64,000 nucleotides of DNA, taken from contig NC_077232.1 of assembly GCF_027887165.1 (NCBI RefSeq), positions 54,794,788 to 54,858,787 on the forward strand, written 5' to 3'. Below the pieces are notes generated by a model. It saw nothing but the letters and a program-made list of their open reading frames with translations, was not told the origin of the DNA and did no database searches. A program made the translations under genes and the position numbers. The DNA comes from Monodelphis domestica. Taxonomy: Eukaryota; Chordata; Mammalia; Didelphimorphia; Didelphidae. Shown here piece after piece: positions 33,981-45,720 of this stretch; position 1 is the stretch's first letter; each line of letters opens with the position of its first letter.

Positions 33981-36900
33981 ATGCCAGCGAATCCACAAGT
34001 GACAATCATAACTTTGAATGTGAATGGGATGAACTCACCCATAAAACGTAGACAAATAGCAGATTGGATTAGAACCCCAAACCCTATCATTTGTTATCTT
34101 CAAGAAACACATATGAGGTGGGTCAATACTAAGAAGGTTAGAATTAAAGGTTGGAGTAAGACCTTTTGGGCTTCAACTGATAGAAAGAAGGAAGGAGTTG
34201 CAATCATGATATCTGACAAAGCCAAAGCAAAAATAGACCTGATCAAAAGGGATAGGGAAGGTAAATATATTCTGTTAAAAGGGAGTATAGACAATGAGGA
34301 AATATCACTAATCAACATGTATGCACCAAATAGCATAGCATCCAAATTTTTAATGGAGAAACTAGGAGAATTGAAGGAGGAAATATACAGTAAAACCATA
34401 TTAGTGGGAGACTTGAACCAACCACTATCAAATTTAGATAAATCAAACCAAAAAATAAACAAGAAAGAGGTAAAAGAGGTGAATGAAATCTTAGAAAAAT
34501 TAGAGTAAATAGACATATGGAAAAAAAATAAACAGGGACAAAAAGGAATACACCTTCTTTTCAGCACCACATGGCACATTCACGAAAATAGATCATACAC
34601 TAGGTCACAGAACCAGGGCACTAAAATGCAGAAAAGCAAAAATAATGAATGCAGCCTTTTCAGATTACAAGGCAATAAAAATATTGATCAGTAAGGGTAC
34701 ATGGAGAGCCAAATCAAAAATTAATTGGAAATTAAATAATATTATACTCCAAAATCAGTTAGTTAGAGAAGAAATCATAGAAACAATAATTTTGTTGAGG
34801 AAAATGACAACTGCGAGACATCCTTTCAAACCTTATGGGATGCAGCCAAGGCAGTACTTAGAGGAAAATTCATAGCCCTGAGTGCATATATTAACAAATT
34901 AGGGAGGACAGAGATCAAGGAATTGGAAATGCAAATCAAAAAACTTGAGAAAGAACAAATTAAAAACTCCCAGAAGAAAACCAAACTAGAGATCCTAAAA
35001 ATTAAGGGAGAAATTAATAAAATTGAAAGTGATAGAACTATTGAGCTAATAAACAAGACTAGAAGCTGGTACTTTGAAAAAAACAGACAAAATAGACAAA
35101 GTACTGGTCAATCTAATTAAAAAAGGAAAGAAGAAAGGCAAATTAACAGCATCAAGGATGAAAAGGGGGATCTCACCTCCAATGAAAAGGAAATTAAGGC
35201 AATCATTAAAAACTACTTTGCCCAACTATATGGCAATAAATATACCAACCTAGGTGATATGGATGAATACTTACAAAAATATAAATTGCCTAGACTAACA
35301 GAAGAAGAAATAGATTTCTTAAATAATCCCATATCAGAAAAAGAAATCCAACAGGCCATCAAAGAACTTCCTAAGAAAAAATCCCCAGGGCCTGATGGAT
35401 TCACCAGTGAATTCTATCAAACATTCAAAGAACAGCTAACTCCAATACTATACAAACTACTTGACATAATAAGCAAAGAGGTAGTTCTACCAAATTCCTT
35501 TTATGACACAAAAATGGTCCTAATTCCAAAGCCAGGCAGGCCAAAAACAGAGAAAGAAAATTATAGACCAATCTCCCTAATGAATATAGATGCAAAAATC
35601 TTAAATAGGATACTAGCATAAAGACTCCAGCAAGTGATCAGAAGAATCATTCACCATTATCAAGTAGGATTCATACTAGGGATGCAGGGCTGGTTCAATA
35701 TTAGGAAAACCATCCACATAATTGACCACATCAACAAGCAAACCAACAAAAATCACATGATTAATTCAATAGATGCAGAAAAAGCTTTTGATAAAATACA
35801 ACACCCATTCCTATTAGAAACACTGGAAAGCATAGGAATAGAAGGGCCTTTCATAAAAATAATAAACAATATATATCTAAAACCATCAACTAATATCATC
35901 TACAATGGGGATAAACTAAATCCATTCCCATTAAGATCAGGAGTGAAACAAGGATGCGCATTATCACCTCTATTATTTGACATTGTATTAGAAACACTAG
36001 CAGTAGCAATTAGAGAAAAAAAAGAAATTGAAGGCATTAAAATAGGCAAGGAGGAGACCAAGTTATCACTCTTTGTGGATGACATGATGGTCTACTTAAA
36101 GAATCCTAGAGACTCAACCAAAAAGCTAATTGAAATAATCAACAACTTTAGCAAAGTTGCAGGATACAAAATAAACCCACATAAGTCATCAACATTTCTA
36201 TATAATTCCAAAACAGCTCAGCAGCAAGAACTAGAAAGAGAAATCCCATTCAAAATTACCTTAGACAAAATAAACTTAGGAATCTATCTCCAGAGACAAA
36301 CACAGGATCTATATGAACACAACTACAAAACACTCTCCACACAACTAAAACTAGACTTGAACAATTGGAAAAACATTAACTGCTCATAGGTAGGACGAGT
36401 CAATATAATAAAAATGACCATCCTACCCAAACTCATCTATTTAGTGCCATACCAATGGAACTTGCAAAAAAAAATTTTACTGACTTAGAAAAAACCATAA
36501 CAAAGTTCATTGGGAAGAACAAAAGATCAAGGATATCCAGGGAAATAATGAAAAAAAATACAAAGGAAGGGGGCCTTGCAGTCCCAGATCTCAGACTATA
36601 TTATAAAGAAGCAGTCACCAAAACAATTTGGTACTGGCTAAGAGACAGAAAGGAGGATCAGTGGAATAGACTCGGGATAAGTGACCTCAGCAAGACAGTA
36701 TATGATAAACCCAAAGATCCCAGCTTTTGGGACAAAAATCCACTATTTCTTAAAAACTGCTGGGAAAATTGGAGGACAGTGTGGGAAAGATTAGGTTTAG
36801 AACAACACCTCACACTCTACACCAAGATGAATTCAAATGGGTGAATGACTTGAACATAAAGAAGGAAACTATAAGAAAATTAGGCAAACACAGAATAGTA

Positions 36901-37775
36901 TACATGTCAGACCTTTGGGAAGGGAAAGATTTCAAAACCAAGCAAGACTTAGAAAGATTTACAAAATGCAAAATAAATAATCTGGAGTACATCAAATTAA
37001 AAAGTTTTGTACAAACAAAACCAATGTAACTAAAATCAGAAGGGAAGCAACGAATTGGGAAGCAATCTTCATAAAAACCTCTGACAAAGGTTTAATTACT
37101 CAAATGTACAAAGAACTAAATCAATTGTACAAAAAATCAAGCCATTCTCCAATTGATAAATGGGCAAGGGACATGAACAGGTAATTCTTAGCCAAAGAAA
37201 TCAAAACTATTAATAAGCACATGAAAAGGTGTTCTAAATCTCTTATAATCAGAGAGATGCAAATCAAAACAACTCTGAGGTATCACCTCACACCTAGCAG
37301 ATTGGCTAACATGACAGCTATGGAAAGTAATGAATGCTGGAGGGGATGTGGCAAAGTAGGGACACTAATTCATTGCTGGTGGAGTTGTGAATCGATCCAA
37401 CCATTCTGGAGGGCAATTTGGAACTATGCCCAAAGGGTGATAAAAGACTGTCTGCCCTTTGATCCAGCTATAGCACTGTTGGGTTTGTACCCCAAAGAGA
37501 TAATAAGGAAAAAGACTTGTACAAAAATATTCATAGCTGCACTCTTTGTGGTGGCCAAAAATTGGAAAATGCGGTGATGCCCATCAATTGGGGAATGGCT
37601 GAACAAATTGTGGTATATGTTGGTGATGGAATACTATTGTGCTAAAAGGAATAATAAAGTATAGGAATTTCATGGAGACTGGAACAATCTCCAAGAAGTG
37701 ATGCAGACCAAAAGGAACAGAACCAGAAAATCGTTATACACAGAGACTGATACACTGTGGTACAATCGAAGGTAA
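33981..37775 (+). pseudogene. LINE-1 ORF2 endonuclease/reverse transcriptase (broken)
   Basis: The ATG at 33981 starts MPANPQVTIITLNVNGMNS, the apurinic-type endonuclease, with the catalytic LQETH motif at about 34100. Reverse transcriptase blocks follow: [12 protein letters not shown] (about 35385), NYRPISLMN (about 35560), KAFDKIQH (about 35780), SGVKQGCALSPLLF (about 35940) and [10 protein letters not shown] (about 36070, with V where active enzymes have A). The cysteine-rich C-terminus (CWRGCGK, HCWWSCE) lies at about 37340-37400, and the original stop is at 37773-37775. Frame changes and stops occur near 34.5, 34.9, 35.1, 35.6, 36.4, 36.8, 37.0 and 37.57 kb. Confidence 0.92.
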
Positions 37776-38125
37776 TGGACTTCTCCATTAGTGTCAATGC
37801 AATGTCCCTGAACAATCTGAAGGGATCTAAAAAACACTATCCACAAGCAGAGGATAAACTGTGGGAGTAAAAACAACGAGGAAAAGCAACTGCCTGACTA
37901 TAGGGATGGAGGTAATAGGACTGAGGAGAGATTCTAAATGACATTCTAATATGCAAATACCAACAACATGGAAATGGGTTAGAAACAGGAACAGATGTGA
38001 TAACCAGTGGAATTGTGTGTCAGCTATGGGAGAGGGAAAGGTGGTGGGATGGGGGGGGGAACAAAATGAACTTTGTTTCCAGTGAATAATGTTTGGAAAT
38101 GACCAAATAAATAATGTAAAAAAAA

Positions 38126-38140
38126 AGAACTTATTCTTTA
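38126..38140 (+). repeat. Target-site duplication, right copy, of the full-length L1
   Basis: AGAACTTATTCTTTA, identical to 31669-31683. Confidence 0.95.
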
Positions 38141-38265
38141 ATTTATAGTCTCAGAAATTTGTCTGTGGTTAAATTCTTTGCCTAGTATGACTAGAAAAAG
38201 TAAATAGTTTGTCACAGGAGTAAGGGAAGACAGTATGAATCAGTCTGTATCCACAAATGAGTATT

Positions 38266-39158
38266 TTTTTTTCTTGCCAAACCTCTTTTACTTTTTTTTT
38301 AATAACATTTTATTTGATCGTTTTCAAGCATTATTCATTAGGGACAAAGATAATTTTCTTCCCCACCCCCATAGCCGATGCGTGATTCCATTGGGTATCA
38401 CATGTGTTCTTGATGAGAACCCATTGCCATGTTGTTAGTATTTGCATTAGAGTGTTAGTTTAGAGTCTCTTCTCTGACATGCCCCATCAACCGTTGTCGT
38501 CAGGCAGTTGCTTTTCCTCGGTATGTCTACTCCCACAGTTTGTCCTCTGCTTATGGATAGTGTTTTTCTCCTAGATCCCTTTAGATTGTTCAGGGACATT
38601 ACCTATCCATGTCCATTACCCATTTATCAATTGGAGAATGGCTTGATTATTTGTACAATTGATTTAGCTCTTTATAAATTTGAGTAATTAAACCTTTGTC
38701 AGAGGTTTCTATGAAGATTTTTTTTCCCAATTTGTTGTTTCCCTTCTGATTTTAGTTACATTGGTTTTGTTTGTACAAAAGCTTTTTAATTTGATGTAGT
38801 CAAAATTATTTATTTTACATTTTGTGATTTTTTCTATGTCTTGCTTGGTTTTAAAGCCTTTCCCCTCCCAAAGGTCTGACATGTATACTATTCTGTGTTT
38901 ACCCAATTTACTTATGGTTTCCTTCTTTATGTTTAAGTCATTCACCCATTTTGAATTTATCTTGGTGTAGGGTGTGAGGTGTTGATCAATTCCTAATCTC
39001 TCCCACACTGTCTTCCAATTTTCCCAGCAGTTTTTATTGAATAGTGGATTTTTGTCCCAAAAGCTGGGATCTTTGTGTTTATCGTATTCTGTCTTGCTGA
39101 GGTCGCTTGCCCCCAGTGTATTCCACTGATCCTCCTTTCTGTCTCTTAGCCAGTACCA
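38266..39158 (-). mobile_element. Truncated LINE-1 with internal deletion, antisense
   Basis: The element starts with poly-T, then the complement of the L1 3' UTR to about 38607. There it jumps about 600 bases and resumes as the complement of ORF2 C-terminal sequence (equivalent to about 36630-37180 of the full-length copy). The minus-strand frame at 39161-38709 encodes WYWLRDRKEDQWN to YDKHKDPSFWDKNPLF. A perfect 14-bp duplication, CACAAATGAGTATT, flanks it at 38252-38265 and 39159-39172. Confidence 0.93.
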
Positions 39159-39246
39159 CACAAATGAGTATTATAAGGAGGAAAAGAAGACTTTCACAAC
39201 TTTTTTAGAACCACTATGGGGAATTTACTCAAGGTTATGGGAAATA

Positions 39247-42200
39247 GGAGTTTATGGAGTGCACAGGGAGGGGTAGTATCTCTGGTATGGAGGGCTTGTC
39301 ATGCCCTCCTAGGGCAGCTCTCCAGCCTCTGACCCCCACCTGACACCCAGCTCTCACTTGTGGCTCCTAGTAGCTGCTAGCATGCGGCAGCGGCCACACC
39401 CCGGTCAATAGCTTCGACAGGCCGGCTAAACCTTGTGAGGGTAGCCATCGGGTCATTGACCCCTGGGGAACCAGGGCTTTGCTCACCCAGCATGTGAAGA
39501 CTGCTTCGGCAGAACATGTGGAAGAAACCAATAAGAAGGTTCAACGGCTGAGAGGGCGATGCAGCAAAGCACTGTGGAGTGCTTAGGGCAGTTGGAGCAC
39601 AAAAGACAACACAGCCATCCAATGCAGCTGAGGAAGTCTCCAGGTGTAACAACTTTTCATGCCACTGGACCCAGGCTTCCAATGCCAAGAGAGTGGGACT
39701 GTGTCTGTGCATCAACTTTTCCACTTAAATCTCATTCATGCACAAGTGTCTTTGTGCACACTCATCTATCCTAACCTTGTCCACCTTCTTCAAGACCTAC
39801 GGCGATGGGGGAGTGGCGACGCAACAGGTGGAGGTGACCACTGACAGTTGTAGTCACGATCCTGTACATAGGCGGCCCACAGACCAGTGGTCGCTCGGCC
39901 CTGTAGGGCAGCAGGGACGTTCAGCAGCATCCTGGGCGACTGAGTAGCCCTCTCTAGGACAGCACTGCTCACCCTAATCAAGGGAGGGGACTAGAAAAGG
40001 TGTCCCAATCATTGCCTGCCCTACTAATACCTGGTCAGCACACCACAGCTAGAGGGTCATCCCTTTAAGTGGTCGAAATCAAAAGAAACACAATACAAAG
40101 AAACTCCTACTAGGAGCATGGAACATCAGGACATTACTTGATAGAGAGAATACCCCAAGACCTGAGAGAAGAACAGCTCTAATCGGTAAAGAACTGGCGC
40201 GATATAACATCGGCATCACAGCCTTAAGCGAAACATGTTTACCAGAAGAGGGATCACTCAGCGAACCCACCACTGGATACACCTTCTTCTGGAAAGGTAG
40301 AGCCTCAAATGAAGACAGAATCCACGGCGTTGGCCTGGCTATCAAGACCAGTTTGCTCAAACAGCTGCCAGACTTGCCTGTGAGCATCAGCGAGAGGCTC
40401 ATGAAGATCCGTTTGACTCTCAGCAAAGACCAGTATGCCACAGTCATCAGCGCATATGCCCCAACACTGACCAGCACAGAGGAGACCATCGAGCAGTTCT
40501 ACTCTGACCTGAGTGCCGTCCTGCACTCAGTGCCCACAAATGACAAGCTGATACTACTGGGAGACTTCAACGCTTGTGTTGGCCAGGACCAGGAGTGCTC
40601 GGCAAACACGGCGTGGGCAAAATGAACAACAATGGCCTACTGCTACTCAGCCAATGCTCAGAGTTCCAACTCACCATCACGAATACTGTGTTCAGAATGG
40701 CTAACAAATATAAAGCAACATGGATGCACTCACGATCAAAACAGTGACTACATCATTGTACGCCGGCGAGACATCCAGGATGTACAGATCACCAGAGCCA
40801 TGTGAGGAGCTGAATGCTGGACAGAACACTGATTGGTTAGAGTGACTCTTCAAATGCGCATTGCACCTCGACATCCAAAACCGTGCCCAGACAGTTTGCG
40901 CATTTTACAAAGTGAGTCATCTTAGATCCATCTTATTTGCAAACATTCCAGTCCTGCCTGGATGACAAGCTGTCTGCCAAGGGACCACTCACTGGAAGCT
41001 CAACTGAGAAATGGAACCAATTCAGAGATGCAGTGAAGGAAACATCAAAGGCAGTCCTAGGCCCAAAACAACGCAACCACCAGGACTGGTTCGACGAGAA
41101 CAACACCACTATTGAAGGCCTATTGAGCAAAAAGAACAAAGCCTTTATGGAGTGGCAAAATAACCCAAACTCTGCTCCTAAAAAGGACAGATTCAAGTCT
41201 CTCCAAACCACGGTGCAGTGGGAGATTAGGAAGATGCAAGACTGATGGTGGGGAAAAAAAGGCAGAAGAAATCCAGGGTTTTGCTGATATGAAAAATTAC
41301 AAACAATTTTTCAGTGCCCTCAAGACTGTCTATGGGCCATTAAAACTCACCACCACTCCCTTGCTATCCTCTGATGGTGACATTCTCATAAAAGATAAAA
41401 AAGGCATCAGCAACAGGTGGAAAGAACACTTCAGTCAGCTTCTCAACCGACCCTCTTCAGTCGACCAAAGAGCCCTTGACCAGATTCCCCAAAACCACAC
41501 CATTGAACAACTTGACATCCCCTCCTTCAATAGAGGAAGTTCAAAAAGCCATTAAACAAATGAGTGCAGGCAAGGCACCCGGTAAATACAGGATCCCAAC
41601 CGAGGTGTACAAGGCCTTAAATGGACAGGTGCTCCAGGCATTCCACATAGTGCTGACCAGCATATGGGAAGAGGAAGACGTGCTCCCAGAACTCAGAGAT
41701 GCCTCCATCGTAGCCCTATATAAGAACAAAGGCTCACGAGCAGCCTGTGACAACTACAGAGGCTTCTCACTACTCTCCACTGCTGGAAAGATCCTCGCCC
41801 GTGTTATACTCAACAGACTCCTGTCATCTGTTTCAGAGCAGAACCTGCCTGAATCATAATGCGGCTTCCGACCAGATCGCAGCACCATCAACATGGTGTT
41901 CACGGTGAGACAAATGCAGGAAAAATGCCTTGAGCGGAACTTGAGTCTCTACATTGTCTTCATAGACCTGACAAAGGCGTTTGACACAGTGAACAGGGAC
42001 GCATTGTGGGTGATCCTCAGCAAGCTCAGTTGCCCAGCAAAATTCGTCAAACTGATCCAGTTCTTTCATGTTGACATGACAGGGGAAGTCCTATCTGGTG
42101 GAGAGACTTCTGATCGCTTCAACATCTCCAATGGCATGAAACAAGGCTGTGTCCTTGCTCTGGTACTATTCAACCTATCCTTCACCCAAGTATTACGACA

Positions 42201-43311
42201 TGCTGTGATGGATCTAGACCTGGGCGTCTACATCAAATACCTGCTGGATGGCTCACTATTTGACCTTCGCCGCCTGACTGCAAAAACAAAGACAACAGAG
42301 AGACTCATCCTGGAAGCTCTCTTTGCAGATGACTGTGCTCTCATGGCCCACCAAGAAAATCACCTTCAAACCATTGTGGACAGGTTCTCCACCGCAACAA
42401 AACTGTTTGGCCTGACTATCAGCCTCAGCAAAACAGAGGTGCTATTCCAGCCTGCACCAGGGAGCCCAACGAACCAGCTGTGCATTACAATCGATGGCAC
42501 ACAGCTTTCTAACGTCAACACTTTCAAGTACCTGGGCAGCACCATCACCAGAGATGGGTCCCTAGACCACGAGATTAATGCCAGGATCTAAAAGGCCAGC
42601 CAGGCACCCAGGCGGCTGCGCTGCAAAGTCCTCCAACCCAGAGGTGTAAGCACTGCTACGAAGCTCAAAGTGTACAACGCAGTGGTCCTCAGCTCGTTCC
42701 TGTACGGTTGCGAGGCATGGACACTGTACTGGAAGCACATGAAGCAGCTGGAGCAATCCCACCAACGCTCCCTCCAGTCAATCATGAGGATCCGATGGCA
42801 GGACCAAATCACCAACCAGGAAGTCCTCGACAGAGCCAACTCCACCAGCATCGAAGTCCTGGTCCTCAAAACCCAGCTACAATGGTCTGGACACGTCATC
42901 CACATGGACCCACAGCGAATCCCAAGACAGGTATTCTATGGTGAACTGTCAGCTGGACTCAGGAAACAAGGCCGACCAAAGAAAAGATTCAAGGATCAGC
43001 TAAAGTCAAACTTGAAGTGGGCTGGCCTTATACCAAAGGAACTAGAACTCGCTGCCTCTGACAGAAGCAGCTGGCAAGCCCACATTATCCATGCCGCCAC
43101 CCCCTTTGAAGATGAACGACGTCGATGTCTTGCCGTTGCGCATGAACGCAGACACCCGGCCACAACACACCTCCCGTAACAACTGGCGTCCCAGGCCCCA
43201 TGTGCCACAAACTGTGCGCCTCAGCCTCAAAGCCACATGAGGGTACATCAATAGATGATAATGCACAAAGACAATTGTCATTCTCTGTCACTGAGAGACT
43301 ACCACTACTAC
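39247..43311 (+). mobile_element. RTE-clade non-LTR retrotransposon, near full length
   Basis: A 4.1-kb element in which a GC-rich 5' region (to about 40076) precedes one endonuclease-reverse transcriptase frame, with almost no 3' UTR. The 3' end is a short trinucleotide-like run (ACCACTACTAC), as RTE elements often have instead of poly-A. ATGGGAAATA occurs at 39237-39246 and 43312-43321 and is a candidate target duplication. Its GC content and CpG count contrast with the AT-rich surroundings. Clade assignment is from domain layout and motif style. A database comparison would settle the family. Confidence 0.85.
40077..43179 (+). pseudogene. RTE endonuclease/reverse transcriptase ORF (broken)
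   Basis: The endonuclease starts with LLLGAWNIRTLLD (about 40107) and includes ITALSET and LILLGDFNACVGQD (about 40560). The reverse transcriptase shows MSAGKAPGK (about 41565), FIDLTKAFDTVNRDALW (about 41960), MKQGCVLALVLFNL (about 42135) and the catalytic LFADDCALMA (about 42320). The C-terminal region has FKYLGSTITRDGSLDHEINARI, LYGCEAWTLYWKHM and RWQDQITNQEVLDRA, and ends at the stop 43177-43179. Several frameshifts and stops (near 40.6, 40.8, 41.25, 41.5, 41.86 and 42.59 kb) inactivate it. Confidence 0.9.
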
Positions 43312-43321
43312 ATGGGAAATA

Positions 43322-45589
43322 TCATCCAAGTTATGAAGGAACAGATACTTTCTGTTTCTGCAAGGTGCTTTGTAGAGAAAGTTCCGATATTAATGAGTAT
43401 ACTAAAGCATCAAGTGTAACTACCTATAGGATCAGAGGAAAGCAATTATTCAAATGTTCATGGATGAATAAATCATCTCCATAAGGAAATGGACCATACT
43501 TCTTCAACTCATGGAGCCACATAAATTATTAGTATTAAAGTTCTTTGATGATGGCCTATGAGAATTGTTGCTAACTGCATTACAAAAATATAGACCCTTC
43601 CAAAGTAGTATCTATCTTCCCATCATCCAGATTTAAAATAAACAAACTGCTAGCCTCCAGGGTTAGTGCAAAATAAAGCTATTTCACATTTCATCAATTA
43701 TGTGAAAATAAAAAAGTCACCCCCTCTTTTTCTTACATATTTCAAGTAACATTTTTGTCCATATCTTTTGAATTATAGATTAACTGTTAAGAAAACAATT
43801 TTTATTAATGGGAACCATGCAGGAGCCTAAAAAAAATAAAATTATAGTGCCTTAGTCATCTAGCAAACCATTAAAAATTGCAAAAGTTTACTCATGCTTG
43901 CTTCTCTTCTCTCTCACATTAATTTATTTTTGACCCTGATCTAGATCTTGACCTATTCTCTGGAGCCAGTGAAAACTATATAATCATATCATCTCTATTT
44001 CATATACCAAGGATGTACCTGAGCTGGCCTTCTGTTATAACTCTTAAATGTTTATTTAGAGTTTCATGTGGAAAGTTCAACTATAAACTATTAATCAGAC
44101 TTTCAATATCCAAATTGCTTATGAATTTTTAAAAAGTGAGGACATGAACTTCCCAGAAAAAATATATTTTATTATGCCACTAAAAATTAGAGGTTTTGCT
44201 TATAAATTACCCTTTTTATTACTGAATCACCAAGACAATATATACTCCAGACTGCTTAACATCATATTTTATACTGAAGAGTTTAAAAGTTTTTAATCAC
44301 CGCAAGTAACTTGAATGGAGATGGTTTATGGTATATTGGGAAAATAAGATAAACCATAAAAAATAGGAATTGGTTGCTCAAGACCCATTTTCTTTCTTCC
44401 TTGCATCTAAATTCAGGCAGGTCTGTTGAATCATTTATCAAGCTAGAAGAATATTTTAATTGCCTATGTCAAATTATCATTTACAACTTCTATCTGACAT
44501 GGAACTCCTGAGTAAAGGTATAGATTGGTACTGAAACTTGGAGAAGCCTAGAAAGAAGAAAAAGAAAGATTAAAGTAGAGATGAGAAATCAGAGTTTCTG
44601 TCATGGAGAACAGGGTCGCAGCACAAGTTAAAGCAGGGGGAAGAAAAAAGGTTTCTCATATACTTGCAGTTCTAAAGTTCTGTAAAAGACCCTTCTTGCC
44701 TTCAGTCAAGGACTGAGTGTTCCTCAACCCTACTCTATTGAATTCCTTTATCTCATAAAGTGAATGTCACAGTATTGTATTGATGAACTTTTCCACAAGA
44801 TTCTGTTTTTGCTTATCTAGTAATTTCATTTGTGTAACCCAGTTTGGTAATTCCCTCAGCTAATGCAAATCATCAACTTGACTGAAATTTAGAGATTATA
44901 GAGTTGTCTGGGACAGTAACAAAAGACCAAAACATTGGTCACATACCTACTGGGTCAGATGCAGGACTTGAACTTCAGGCTACCTGACTTTATGGCTAGA
45001 ATTCTAGCCCACCACACCATGCTGTTTCTCATGTACTAATAAGCAATAAAAATGATTTTTTAAAAATTTTGGATAAATATATGAATCAGCCAGCCACAGG
45101 TGATTTCTTGATAAGAAAGACTATATCAAACTTTTGAAATTGGTGTCAGGGAGGAAAACTGGTACTTTCTCAGTTTCTGTTATTCCCAGAATGCTAATCT
45201 CCATGGTCGCTGGGTCCAGTCTAGCCTAAAAATTCCTGTGTTTCCTTAAGACTTTTAACTTCTAGAATCAAATTCTCCAGTTCCTAAGGAACTTAATTAA
45301 CTTAGCTTTAGTACTGTTGCCCTAGCGATCAACTATCTGGATTGATTGGTGAGTGAGTGTACATTCACCTAACCAATTATATTTTGCCATTCCTAGAAAA
45401 CAAACATGATTCTCGTCCTATTGAAAAGCCTACCCTGGCTGCCTTACCATCAACCTTACCACCACATTTATTACAATTTCCTGCAATTTCCTTTTGCAGT
45501 GTGTACATTAATCAGTTCAATACTCCTGGAAGGGGCATGTCAATAAATCTGTTGGAGCAGCTACTTTCTCAATGGGCTACCACTCTCCT
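43322..45589 (-). other. NELL1: NELL1 intron, part 2
   Basis: Mostly AT-rich, unassigned intron sequence. A MIR antisense fragment lies at about 44930-45040 (CAGGACTTGAACTTCAGGC). The frames at 43200-43484 and 45357-45593 show no domain. Confidence 0.5.
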
Positions 45590-45720
45590 ATAATTACTTA
45601 TTTTGTCCATTGTGTGTAAACTTATTTAGGGACAGAGATTTTTTGTATTTGTATCTCTAGGATTTCATAGTACCTGCTGAATAGCAAGTGTTTAATAAAT
45701 GTTTTCTTATCCTCATTCTT
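45590..45720 (+). mobile_element. LINE-2 3' end
   Basis: TTAGGGACAGAGATTTTTTG, TAGTACCTGCTGAATAGC and GTGTTTAATAAATGTTTTC match the L2 terminus. Confidence 0.8.

Larger units (their letters stand above)
31684..38125 (+). mobile_element. Full-length LINE-1, inactivated
   Basis: This 6.4-kb element has every part of an L1: a GC-richer 5' UTR (31684-32306), ORF1, a purine-rich inter-ORF spacer, ORF2, and a 3' UTR with a G-run (about 38050) and short A tail. A perfect 15-bp duplication flanks it. It lies in a NELL1 intron, opposite to the gene's direction. Both reading frames are broken by several stops and frameshifts, so it cannot move by itself. The exact target duplication and readable frames suggest moderate age. 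Confidence 0.97.

Noticed and set aside
32432-34579. Minus-strand frames across the full-length L1
   Set aside because: They are complements of ORF1 and ORF2 with no independent support.
40079-43291. Minus-strand frames across the RTE element (for example 40079-40489 and 42588-42905)
   Set aside because: They are shadows of the plus-strand endonuclease/reverse transcriptase coding region.
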